Origin: Stieleria marina
GTDB taxonomy: Bacteria > Planctomycetota > Planctomycetia > Pirellulales > Pirellulaceae
Assembly (NCBI GenBank): GCA_007741555.1
Contig: CP036526.1
Location: 3,224,001 to 3,288,000 of the forward strand
DNA length: 64,000 nucleotides
Reading direction: 5' to 3'
A program made the translations under genes and the position numbers. Below the pieces are notes generated by a model. That model saw only the letters and a program-made list of their open reading frames with translations. It searched no databases and was not told the DNA's origin. Below are positions 17,565 through 26,080 of this stretch, piece after piece. Position 1 is the first letter of the stretch. Each line of letters begins with the position of its first letter.

Positions 17565-18914
17565 TTTGGCTTCGCTGGCACCCTCTACTGTCTCTGCATC
17601 GTTCTTGGACTTCTTTTGCAGATATAGCTTGATGGGAACTTCGCCAAAGCTCAGGTGATCGCGCATCACGCCCAGCAAGTAACGCTGGTAGTCGTTGGCA
17701 AACGATTTTGGCTCGCGGCACATCACGACGATCGTTGGCGGTTCGGTGGCGACTTGGGTGGCATAGAAAATCTTGGGCCGACGGTTTTGATACATCGGTG
17801 GCTGATGCGCTTGAACCGCCGCAGAGATCAATTTGTTGAGCGGTGCAGTTTGCACACGGTCACGAGCTTGTTTGAACAGCATCGATGCGTGATTCAACAG
17901 TGCTTTGACATTCTTGCCTGTCTCGCCAGTGGTAAACGCGATGGGGGCATACGCCAGCGTCGGAAAATTGCTTCGCAGATACTTGACCCAGCGATCCGTC
18001 GGCACCGTCCCGTGCAGCTTGTCCCATTTGTTGACGACAAAGATGACGGGTTTGTAGTTTTCCATCACGTAGCCCAGCAGTTGTTTGTCAACTTTGCTGA
18101 TCGTTTCGGACGCATCAAAGAACATCAGCACAACATCGGCGCGGCGGATGCTGCGCTGAGCCCTGTGCAAGCCGTAGAACTCGATGTCCGTCCGTTGGCT
18201 TTTGCGTTTACGAAGCCCTGGCGTGTCCATCGCGATAAAAGTCTGGCCGTCCATTTCAAAACGAACGTCGACGCTATCACGCGTCGTTCCCGGCACTTCG
18301 CTGACGATCATTCGGTCCGCTTCGGACAGCGTATTGACGAACGTGCTCTTGCCGACATTGCGCCGACCCACGATCGCCAATTTCATTTCGGGCTCTGAGA
18401 CGTCTTCTTCGCTTTTGTCTGGTAGTCGTTCGACAATCAATCGCAGCAGATCTTCGCGGTTGCGATTCTGAGTTGTGCTGACGGTCTGCAGGTGACCGCG
18501 ACCCATCCGATGAAATTCGTCGGCGTGAATGTCTTGGTGATCTTGGTCCGCCTTGTTGGCAACCAGAATCACGGGCCGTTCGACTCCACGCAAACGTTCG
18601 GCAACCAATTCGTCCAGTGGCATCAGCCCGGTTTGGACATCGACGACCAACAAAATCACGTCGGCGCAGTTAATGGCCATTTCGATTTGTCGCTGCACGT
18701 CGGCTGTCAAATCGTCAGGGTCTTCGATTCCCATGCCGCCGGTGTCGATTAATTCAAAGAACCGTTCTTCAAATTCGATCATCGTCGTCATGCGATCGCG
18801 GGTCACGCCTTCAAAGTTGTCGACGATGGCAAGCCGTCGCCGTGCAATCCAATTGAACAGGCTACTTTTGCCAACATTAGGACGGCCAACAATGGCGACT
18901 TGGGGAACAGACAT
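17559..18914 (-). CDS. der: Ribosome biogenesis GTPase Der (EngA)
   Basis: Essential double GTPase for 50S subunit maturation. Two G domains are visible in tandem: the first with GRPNVGKSSLFN, DTGG and NKAD; the second with GRRNVGKSTFVN, DTPG and NKWD. A KH-like C-terminal domain follows. The start at 18914 gives MSVPQVAIVGRPNVGKSS, the expected compact N-terminus; the longer frame to 18971 would add 19 unrelated residues. Length of 451 fits the family. It is a single gene, convergent with the deacetylase gene and divergent from the uracil-DNA glycosylase gene. Confidence 0.95.
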   Translation of the reverse strand: MSVPQVAIVGRPNVGKSSLFNWIARRRLAIVDNFEGVTRDRMTTMIEFEERFFELIDTGGMGIEDPDDLTADVQRQIEMAINCADVILLVVDVQTGLMPLDELVAERLRGVERPVILVANKADQDHQDIHADEFHRMGRGHLQTVSTTQNRNREDLLRLIVERLPDKSEEDVSEPEMKLAIVGRRNVGKSTFVNTLSEADRMIVSEVPGTTRDSVDVRFEMDGQTFIAMDTPGLRKRKSQRTDIEFYGLHRAQRSIRRADVVLMFFDASETISKVDKQLLGYVMENYKPVIFVVNKWDKLHGTVPTDRWVKYLRSNFPTLAYAPIAFTTGETGKNVKALLNHASMLFKQARDRVQTAPLNKLISAAVQAHQPPMYQNRRPKIFYATQVATEPPTIVVMCREPKSFANDYQRYLLGVMRDHLSFGEVPIKLYLQKKSKNDAETVEGASEAKR

Positions 18915-19159
18915 CAGACAGGACTCATTAAAGCTGAGCGATTCACGGCCGGCAAATTTGACTGCCGACACGGATCAAACCCGACGCATCGTAGAATGCG
19001 AATCGGAAAAGAAGGTAATCGCACAATCCTAAGCTCTCTTACCAAGGCAAAATAGGGACCACTTCGCAGTTTCCCCCCGAAAACGTCAACTTCCGCTGGA
19101 TCCGCTCTGGCTCCAGCAGCACTACCCAGCCCAATATCCCAGCGGATATCATCTGGGCT

Positions 19160-20131
19160 ATGAACCCGAATGACTCCGATCCGATCAAGCTCCATCCCGA
19201 CGTGATCCTTGCGCAGTCGGCTGCCCTGGCTCGCCACCTGCAAGCAAGCGGGGTGGCTTTCTTGCCCCAAGCCGACGTTAACGTTGCGAAAGAGATGCAG
19301 CAGCACTTCGCTACGCCTGCAGCCGCGTCCGTCGAAGCCGACGCGATAGCACCGGTTCGGCCCTCAGCGCCGTCGCAATTGCCTGCCCAGCCAGCAAACC
19401 AACAAACCACGCAGCAACCCGCCCAGTCACCACCCACACAGTCACCACCCACACAGTCACCACCCGCCATCAAGACCGGGGCGTCCCCACCGAATCGTTC
19501 CGCATCGCCCCCCATCGTTGCGGACACCATCGAAGCCAATTATGACGGCCCGTCGCTTGGCGAAACCGACCGCATGGCCAAATTGAACGTACTGTCGGAG
19601 TCCGTTGCCGCGTGTACGAAGTGTGAGCAGTTGGCCCAGTGTCGTACGAAAACCGTTTTTGGCGAAGGCAGCGCGACGCCGCGATTTGCGTTTTTTGGCG
19701 AAGGGCCTGGCGCTGACGAGGATCGCACGGGGCGACCGTTTGTCGGCAAAGCGGGGCAGCTGCTGACCAAGATGATCGAAGCCTGCACGTTGCGCCGCGA
19801 GGACGTTTACATATTCAATACCGTCAAATGTCGCCCGCCGGGCAATCGAAATCCCGATCCCAGCGAGCTGACCAATTGTCGCGAGTACTTTGAAGCACAG
19901 TTGGCAATCTTGCGGCCCGAGTACATCGTTTGCATGGGCGCGATCAGTAGTCAGACGCTCTTGAACAGCAAACTTTCAGTGGGACGTCTGCGAGGCAAGT
20001 TCCATCGTTACTTTGACAGCAAAGTCCTGGTGACCTATCACCCGGCTTACTTGCTGCGAAATCCCGATGCGAAAAAAGCCGCTTGGCAGGATCTGCAGCT
20101 AATGCTTCGCGACTCGGGGATCAAAACGTAA
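19160..20131 (+). CDS. Family 4 uracil-DNA glycosylase (4Fe-4S)
   Basis: Removes uracil from DNA in base excision repair. The catalytic domain (about residues 135-320) has motif GEGPGADEDRTGRPFVG and the C-terminal motif HPAYLLR. The four cluster cysteines are visible: CTKC (C-x2-C), VKC in FNTVKCRPPGNRNP, and the NC before REYFEAQ. An N-terminal extension of about 130 residues, rich in Pro, Gln and Ala, contains a PTQSPP repeat and is probably a flexible linker after a short helical segment. The extension makes the protein (323 residues) longer than typical family 4 enzymes of about 200. Confidence 0.9.
   Translation: MNPNDSDPIKLHPDVILAQSAALARHLQASGVAFLPQADVNVAKEMQQHFATPAAASVEADAIAPVRPSAPSQLPAQPANQQTTQQPAQSPPTQSPPTQSPPAIKTGASPPNRSASPPIVADTIEANYDGPSLGETDRMAKLNVLSESVAACTKCEQLAQCRTKTVFGEGSATPRFAFFGEGPGADEDRTGRPFVGKAGQLLTKMIEACTLRREDVYIFNTVKCRPPGNRNPDPSELTNCREYFEAQLAILRPEYIVCMGAISSQTLLNSKLSVGRLRGKFHRYFDSKVLVTYHPAYLLRNPDAKKAAWQDLQLMLRDSGIKT
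19431..19465 (+). repeat. Short tandem repeat encoding PTQSPP
   Basis: A 12-bp unit (cagtcaccaccc with the preceding aca) is repeated three times and encodes the Pro/Gln/Ser-rich linker of the uracil-DNA glycosylase. It keeps the reading frame, so copy-number change would only lengthen or shorten the linker. Confidence 0.8.
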
Positions 20132-20170
20132 CGAGGGATCGAAACGTAACGAGAAATTCAGGCGTAACGA
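20117..20170 (+). repeat. Three 18-bp tandem units spanning the glycosylase stop codon
   Basis: Units 20117-20134 and 20135-20152 differ at one base; the third (20153-20170) keeps only the cgtaacga half. Each unit carries an in-frame TAA, so three stop codons follow each other in the reading frame of the uracil-DNA glycosylase. Confidence 0.75.
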
Positions 20171-20543
20171 GGGCTCAAGACCCAAAGTGCCCAGCAACTC
20201 GGTTCGCCATTCTTCGCGGGCTTTTGAATCGGGTAATGACGGTTCGCCATCGGACACTCTTTTAACTGTTTGCTGACTACTTGCACAAATCGGTCGACAA
20301 AAGGCAAACTATTTCGATCCCGTTGCGATGACGCTTCTCCCGTCAATCGCCGCGTCAAATCAGCTCGGCGAAATGCCATCATTTAGCCCTGTGCTGCGAG
20401 CCAATCGCGGTGGTAACTTTTTCCTCTTGACCATTTCTTTTCGATGGGAACAATCTCCGCACGGTCGAGCGAGGAAGCACGACCAGCAGTGAATGAATCA
20501 CTGTAAATCAATTCAATGAGTGTTAGGCAGGGAGGCCCAACCA
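20132..20543. other. Intergenic region upstream of the MurE-like gene
   Basis: About 410 bp. It holds the end of the 18-bp repeats and the leader of the MurE-like gene, with its GGGAGG ribosome binding site at 20530-20535. A 16-base string (caatcgccgcgtcaaa) at 20344 recurs just inside the next gene at 20554. No supported small gene. Confidence 0.35.
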
Positions 20544-22193
20544 ATGCGTCACGCAATCGCCGCGTCAAAATTTGTTGCTTCAAAAACAGCCGCTTCGAAG
20601 CAAGCACCGTCGCTTCCAAACGCTTTGGATGCAGACTCACTGGCAGCCGACGCTCAATGGCTGAAATGTGCTCCGCCTCAGCTAGATCTTGCCACCGCTC
20701 AATCGTTGCAAGAAATCCTACCGAGCGCCGAATTCTTCTCTGGCAGCGATGTCAAATTTTCATCGATCGCCAGTGACGTCAATTCCGCTGAAGCCGGCCA
20801 ACTGGTGGTGTACCGCATCGGCCAAGACGACCCAATGAAGTTGTTGTCCACCGCGATGGCTCGTGGAGCTGCTGGAATTTTGACCGAGCAAGTCCTGCCC
20901 TGTCCGTTACCGCAGTGCATCGTCAGTGACACCGAGCAAGCGATTGATCAAATCACGTCTGGTCTGCTTGGCAATCCGGATCAAAAACTACTGACAATCG
21001 GCGTCATCGGATCAGCTGGCAAAACAACCACGTCTCTGTTGATCTCCAGTCTGTTGCGATCAAACGGATCACGAACCGCCTACCAAACCGACTTGGGCGA
21101 CTGTGACGGAATCGTTCAGTCGACTCCCGCGGCGAGCAACGTCGGCGGTTCGCACCTTATTCAGTGGTTGGCCGATGCCGTTGACGGTCAATGCCAGACA
21201 GCCGTGGTCGAATTGAATGATGATGCAGCGCGACTGGGCAAATACGACGCAACGCAGTTTGATGTGCTAGTGATTACTGGCACCGCATCGGTCGCTAGCG
21301 ATTTTGGCCCCTCAGCGCTGCAGTGCATGCTTGAGCGTCTTAAGCCCGCTGGTGTTGTCATCGCACCAGCCGACGACACGAAAGCTTTGCAAGTTCTTCG
21401 TGATTCCAACTGCCGCGTCACTACGTACGCAATGCAGAAGCCGGCTGATTTGACAGCCAGCATTTTTGAACAGTCAGGTGGCATGACCACATTGATGATC
21501 ACTCAAGGTGACACCAGCGCACTGTTGGAAACCGCCCTGTGTGGTGCGGCGAATGCAAAGAATCATTTGGCCGCCGCAGCTGTCGGGATTTTGCTTGACC
21601 AACCTCTCCAGCAAATCGTTCAGTCACTCTCCGCGTTGCGAGCCGTTCCTGGTCGAGGTCAGCGGTTCTGCGACATTCAGCACGCCACCGCAATCGTCGA
21701 TGTGGCTGGAACACCCCAGCGTGCTTCGACGTCATTGCAAACCGCTCGCAGCATGCGAGCCGGTGGACAACTGTGGTGCGTTTTGGCGATCGACGAAAAC
21801 GACACGCCAGAAACTCTCGCCCACTACGGACAGTTGCTGGAGCGATACGCAGGCAAGTGCATTGTCACGTCGAATCAATCATCCAAAAGCAGCTTTTTGG
21901 CAGCGAGCCATCATCTGCTAGATGGTGTCGAGCACTGTGCAGCAATGCGATTGGTCGCTGCTCCCAAGCGGGCGATCCAGTGGGCGATCAACGAAGCGGC
22001 TCCACGCGACACGATTCTTGTCCTGGGAGGTGTGGATACATCAACCGCTCACCAACAACGCACCGAGATTCAGCAGATCAAAAACTGGATCGAACAAGAG
22101 CGTCAGTCAAAGGAAGAGCGTTGGACAGCGGATGGCACGGATGCATCGGAAAACAATCCGAACATCATTCCGATCAACAGTTTCAAAAAGTAA
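20544..22193 (+). CDS. MurE-like Mur ligase homologue with degenerate C-terminal domain
   Basis: 549 residues. The ATG at 20544 is chosen because an AGGGAGG ribosome binding site precedes it. The overall plan follows MurE: an N-terminal UDP-binding-like domain (SSIASDVNSAEAGQLVVY), a central ATPase domain with intact P-loop (GVIGSAGKTTTSLLI) and a C-terminal domain. Several expected features are missing. The VDYAHTPD motif is VDVAGTPQ, the GCGGDRD-type loop is LAIDENDTPET, no DNPR diaminopimelate motif is found, and the GKGHE region is GGVDTSTA. It could still bind nucleotide, but ordinary amino-acid ligation is doubtful. It is a single plus-strand gene, probably a paralogue of the true MurE encoded elsewhere. 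Confidence 0.75.
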   Translation: MRHAIAASKFVASKTAASKQAPSLPNALDADSLAADAQWLKCAPPQLDLATAQSLQEILPSAEFFSGSDVKFSSIASDVNSAEAGQLVVYRIGQDDPMKLLSTAMARGAAGILTEQVLPCPLPQCIVSDTEQAIDQITSGLLGNPDQKLLTIGVIGSAGKTTTSLLISSLLRSNGSRTAYQTDLGDCDGIVQSTPAASNVGGSHLIQWLADAVDGQCQTAVVELNDDAARLGKYDATQFDVLVITGTASVASDFGPSALQCMLERLKPAGVVIAPADDTKALQVLRDSNCRVTTYAMQKPADLTASIFEQSGGMTTLMITQGDTSALLETALCGAANAKNHLAAAAVGILLDQPLQQIVQSLSALRAVPGRGQRFCDIQHATAIVDVAGTPQRASTSLQTARSMRAGGQLWCVLAIDENDTPETLAHYGQLLERYAGKCIVTSNQSSKSSFLAASHHLLDGVEHCAAMRLVAAPKRAIQWAINEAAPRDTILVLGGVDTSTAHQQRTEIQQIKNWIEQERQSKEERWTADGTDASENNPNIIPINSFKK

Positions 22194-22196
22194 GCC

Positions 22197-22241
22197 GGCT
22201 TCGGCTTGGCTTGGCTTGGCTTGTCGCCTGCGGGCAGGCGA
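22197..22241. repeat. GGCTT pentanucleotide run followed by a perfect palindrome
   Basis: Five GGCTT units (22197-22222, one interrupted by an extra C) lead into an 8-bp inverted repeat, 22224-22231 with 22234-22241. It lies 3' of the MurE-like gene with no U-tract, so it is REP-like or a weak terminator. Confidence 0.5.
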
Positions 22242-22416
22242 GCCGAATGTTGCCGAACGTTTGCACCGGTTGGGTGACGTAGGCCTGCTCGAATGGGCAG
22301 GGAGCATTCTCGCGGCTGACCGTTCAACGACTAAGTCGCAAGCAAGTCACCAAGCCGCTCTCGCAAAACGGGTGATTCTAAAATCGCAACCCTGCGAAAC
22401 GCACGGTTCGCGCGAG

Positions 22417-24636
22417 CTATTCAGCGACGGCGGTTTCAGTGACATCCCTTCGGACGGTGTCGACGTTCGGTTTGGGCTGGTTGGTCGGGCGATCGCTGAT
22501 GCGTCGGACAAAATACCAAAGCGTCAGCATCACAAGCAGAACCAACGCGACCGTTTCGGCTCCTTTCCAAAGCAGCTGCGAACGCATTTCACCCACCGGC
22601 GCAAAGACCTTCGCCAGTCGGAATTGGACCAGCACTAGCAAATCGGCTTGGCCGGCGTCTTCGTCTACAGCGTCATCGGAATCGTCCACTGGCAGGCTGA
22701 CCGGCTGCATCGCGGCGATCCAGTTTTCGTCTTCATCATCCGGTGCGTCTTCAGTCAGCGGATCGATGTAGTCGACGCCTTCGCCTTTCTCCAGTTCGTC
22801 CATCAGCCACGACGGCACCATGTAGTTTTCGCCCCGCTTCTTGTGCTTGGCGTTTTCCATCATGGGATGCTGCAGCACTGTGCCTCGCGCTGGTCCATCA
22901 CGGGCTTCCACCAACACGGCCAAGTGATTGTCGCCGACATCGCCTTGCAGCAATTGGAAATCACCCAGGTTGATCGTCACCACAAACACGGCGTCCGGTT
23001 TGGAATGGTCTTCGGTGAAATAAATCGGCGTGCTGATCGCCACTTTCCAAAGGTCCGTCGCCGAACTTGGGAACGCCGATGATAAGTGCGTTTTGGTTAG
23101 TGGTTGAACTTCTTTGATCGGCGTCGATCGATCCAAGTCGTCGCGGCCGGCGTGATAGTACGTCCGGTACGCATAGTTGCGACCTGCACTGTTTCGATCA
23201 CGCGCGACGGGTGGGTCGTAGACAATGCTGATGATTGTTCCGTGAGCATCGGTGACGAACATCGTTGCCAAGCGAGGTTTGCGCGATCCGATGGGAGCGG
23301 ATCGGTATTTTTTAAGCCTTGCTTGGAGGACGTTGTCTAACGCGATGCGCTCGGGGTGATCGAGCAGTCGTTCGCGCACGTCCTTGCGTTTGGCTTCGAC
23401 ATTGAGCGACGTGCCCGCCGAAATCAGGTCGCTGCGCAGCTTTGTCAGCGACCGATCTTCCAGCACTTTGTTGAGTTGTTCGCGAAAGTCCGTTCGGTTG
23501 GCTTCTTCACGCGTCAGTTGAAAGTACCGTGCGATTTCGTTTTCAAGGTTTCGTGCCGCGAACTTGGCTGCCAGCAGGTTACTGTCAAACGCATCATCGC
23601 GGAGAGCTTGTTTCATGCTGTCACTTGCGCCGTCGATGGTGCGAGCGGCGAACAGGCCCGACGCAGCCAATAGCAGGGCCGGGCCCAGGATGCCCAGCAG
23701 GATCAACGGACGCCGCGACCGCGCATGGTCACGGTTTTCCAGGTCCTGAAGAATCTCTTGGACGTTGGCGTACCGCTGCTTGGGATCGACCGCCAAGCAA
23801 CGGCTAATGATCCTTGCCAGTGGTCGATCGACCCCGGTGCCTTTCAGGTGTCCTGATGGCGGAGGACTTTCGGCAATCGCTTCACGGTAGCGTTCCAGAC
23901 GTTTGGGGAGGGAGCCGGCGGTGTCGATTTGGTCGACAACCGATTCTTTCTTGTAAGGAGGAAGTCCGGTGAGCATTCGGTACATGATCGCACCGACTGC
24001 GTAGACGTCCCAACTGGAATCAGGTGTCGATTTTAAGTCGGCTTGCTCCGGCGCCATGTAAAACAAGGTGCCCAGCGTCGGTGTTTGGTCGTGCGTCATC
24101 CGGCTCTGACCAAAGTCGGCCAGACGCGGCACATCGTCATCGCCCAGCAAAACGTTGGCTGGTTTCAGATCGCAATGCAGCACGCCTTTGCTGTGGCAGT
24201 GATTCAGGCCGACACAGATGGTGCGAAACATCTCGACGGCTTCGGCAACCGGAATTGCACCGCGGTCTTGCAGGAATTCTTCCAGCGAACCACCAGGAAC
24301 AAGCTCCATCACGTAGTAGGGTGGGTCCGATTCCCAGCCGACTTCCAGGACTTGCACCACGTGGCGGTCGGCCGACATCTGAACCAAGTTCTTCACTTCG
24401 CGGCTCAGCAACGACCAATTGACGCCGCTACGGTGCAGGAAGAATTTGACAGCGACGCTGCGACCCGTATTCAGGTCTTGGCCCGTCCACACCTGCCCAA
24501 ACGCCCCGGCACCCAGAAATTTCTGGAGCCGGTATCCTGGGACATCCGCAGGCGGAGTGGTAGCCTGGATCGATAGCTTCTTGCTGGTCGATTGCCCGTC
24601 GGCTGTTTGGTACTGCGTTAGATCCTCGTCGTTCAC
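22417..24636 (-). CDS. Transmembrane Ser/Thr protein kinase with extracytoplasmic sensor domain
   Basis: 739 residues starting at GTG. The N-terminal eukaryote-like kinase domain (about 35-300) has the Gly-rich loop GAGAFGQVW, the lysine in VAVKFF (K64), the catalytic loop HCDLKPANVLL (D156) and DFG at 174-176. The usual HRD is HCD, making it a non-RD-type kinase. A transmembrane helix follows (LILLGILGPALLLAASGLFAA). Then comes an extracytoplasmic region of about 330 residues with Cache-like elements (MFVTDAHGTIISIVYDPP, RTYYHAGRDDLD, FVVTINLGDFQLL), and a second helix (VALVLLVMLTLWYFV) near the C-terminus. This fits a membrane receptor kinase. The Cache call is by pattern, not search. The gene is divergent from the amidohydrolase gene. 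Confidence 0.88.
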   Translation of the reverse strand: MNDEDLTQYQTADGQSTSKKLSIQATTPPADVPGYRLQKFLGAGAFGQVWTGQDLNTGRSVAVKFFLHRSGVNWSLLSREVKNLVQMSADRHVVQVLEVGWESDPPYYVMELVPGGSLEEFLQDRGAIPVAEAVEMFRTICVGLNHCHSKGVLHCDLKPANVLLGDDDVPRLADFGQSRMTHDQTPTLGTLFYMAPEQADLKSTPDSSWDVYAVGAIMYRMLTGLPPYKKESVVDQIDTAGSLPKRLERYREAIAESPPPSGHLKGTGVDRPLARIISRCLAVDPKQRYANVQEILQDLENRDHARSRRPLILLGILGPALLLAASGLFAARTIDGASDSMKQALRDDAFDSNLLAAKFAARNLENEIARYFQLTREEANRTDFREQLNKVLEDRSLTKLRSDLISAGTSLNVEAKRKDVRERLLDHPERIALDNVLQARLKKYRSAPIGSRKPRLATMFVTDAHGTIISIVYDPPVARDRNSAGRNYAYRTYYHAGRDDLDRSTPIKEVQPLTKTHLSSAFPSSATDLWKVAISTPIYFTEDHSKPDAVFVVTINLGDFQLLQGDVGDNHLAVLVEARDGPARGTVLQHPMMENAKHKKRGENYMVPSWLMDELEKGEGVDYIDPLTEDAPDDEDENWIAAMQPVSLPVDDSDDAVDEDAGQADLLVLVQFRLAKVFAPVGEMRSQLLWKGAETVALVLLVMLTLWYFVRRISDRPTNQPKPNVDTVRRDVTETAVAE

Positions 24637-24685
24637 TAAAGCCGTGACCCGATTATTCTTAGTTGAAATGAGACTCTCAGAGAGT

Positions 24686-26080
24686 ATGACAGCTTACCGC
24701 TGCGTACGGATGATTGTAACGGACTGCTTGGCATTGTCAGACCGGCGTTTTGTACACGGCCGAGTCACGGTCTTATTGTGCAGCTTATTTTTGTCTGTCG
24801 TTGCTGCTCCCCACCTATCGTTGGCTCAATCACCCGCCGCGCAGCCTAAGAAAGCCGCGCAGCCTAAGAAAGACGCCGCGACGGCCAAGAAGGAAACTGG
24901 TGGCGAGGCTGCGACACTCCAGTTGCCTGCTGATGGCAAAGACGGTCGCGAATTGCTGCTACGGAACTTTCGGCCTCAGAGCAAACTGAAAGTGGCCGAG
25001 ACGCTTTTGCAGCACGCGAAGTATTCGGTCGTGGATGTTCACACGCATTTTCACTACCGATTGCGAGGAAACGAACAGGCGTTGGCTGATTTTGTCGCTG
25101 TCATGGATCGCAATCAGATCGCTGTGTGCGCCTCGCTGGACGGCAAACTGGGGACGCAGTTGACCGATCATTGCAAGTTTCTGCGGGCTAAGTACCAAGA
25201 TCGATTCGTCATTTTTGCCAACGTCGATTGGGTGGGCGATGGTGATACTGACGATCCGTCCACTTGGGCATGTCATCGATCCGGCTTTGGTCAGCGAACT
25301 GCGGATCAGTTAAGTGAGGCAGTGAAGACGGATGGCATCAGCGGTCTAAAGGTATTTAAACGCTTTGGGCTGAAGTATCGCAATCCTGATGGCAGTTTGA
25401 TCGAGATCGACGACGTCCGCTGGGACCCGATTTGGAAGCGTTGCGGCGAACTGGGGATTCCTGTGATCATTCACACGGCCGATCCGGCGGCGTTCTTTGA
25501 TCCGATCGATGCCACTAACGAGCGATGGGAAGAACTGAGCCGGCATCCGGATTGGAGTTTCTACGGCGATGATTTTCCGAGCCGACAAGAGTTGCTGGCG
25601 GCGCGCAATCGCGTCATCGCAAAGCACTCGGGGACTCAATTCATTGGTGCGCATATTGCCAATAGTTCAGAAGACTTGTCATCGGTCAGCAAGTGGCTGG
25701 ACACTTATCCCAATCTTTGGATCGAGCCTGCATCGCGCATCGCCGAACTGGGCCGCCAGCCGTTTACGTCGCGAGAGTTTTTGATCAAGTACGCCGACCG
25801 ACTTTTGTTTGGCACGGACGGACCGCAACCCGAAACGCGGTTGCGATTGTATTGGCGGTTCTTTGAAACTCATGACCAAAGCTTCCCCTACAGCGAAAAG
25901 GTTCCTCCGCCGCAGGGGTTCTGGCAAATTCACGGTGTGAAATTGCCCGACGCGGTGCTGAAGAAACTGTACTACGAGAACGCAGCCCGACTCATTCCTG
26001 GCGTCGCCCAGCGTGTTGCGATCTTTGAAAAACAACGCAGACTAACATCACCCACCCAGCAGAGCGCCAACAATGAGTGA
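24686..26080 (+). CDS. Secreted amidohydrolase-2-family (metal-dependent hydrolase) protein
   Basis: About 464 residues in the form starting at 24686 (starts at 24668 or 24710 are also possible; 24686 has AGAGAG just upstream). A signal peptide (VTVLLCSLFLSVVAAPHLSLA) is followed by a Lys/Ala-rich linker (QPKKAAQPKK) and a TIM-barrel hydrolase. The visible metal-site segments are VVDVHTHFHYR, VIIHTADPAAFF, QFIGAHIANS and LLFGTDGPQPETR. This arrangement matches the amidohydrolase-2 family (PF04909), whose members include decarboxylases and lactonases; the substrate is unknown. Its stop overlaps the next gene's start by 8 bases (ATGAGTGA), so the two are translationally coupled. Confidence 0.8.
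   Translation: MTAYRCVRMIVTDCLALSDRRFVHGRVTVLLCSLFLSVVAAPHLSLAQSPAAQPKKAAQPKKDAATAKKETGGEAATLQLPADGKDGRELLLRNFRPQSKLKVAETLLQHAKYSVVDVHTHFHYRLRGNEQALADFVAVMDRNQIAVCASLDGKLGTQLTDHCKFLRAKYQDRFVIFANVDWVGDGDTDDPSTWACHRSGFGQRTADQLSEAVKTDGISGLKVFKRFGLKYRNPDGSLIEIDDVRWDPIWKRCGELGIPVIIHTADPAAFFDPIDATNERWEELSRHPDWSFYGDDFPSRQELLAARNRVIAKHSGTQFIGAHIANSSEDLSSVSKWLDTYPNLWIEPASRIAELGRQPFTSREFLIKYADRLLFGTDGPQPETRLRLYWRFFETHDQSFPYSEKVPPPQGFWQIHGVKLPDAVLKKLYYENAARLIPGVAQRVAIFEKQRRLTSPTQQSANNE

Noticed and set aside
20158-20382. 74-codon minus-strand frame before the MurE-like gene
   Set aside because: Arg/Ser-rich, no motif, and it runs antisense into the tandem repeat.
20344-20569. 16-base direct repeat (caatcgccgcgtcaaa at 20344 and 20554)
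   Set aside because: A single recurrence over 200 bp is compatible with chance or local copying; no attachment-site or transposon features surround it.
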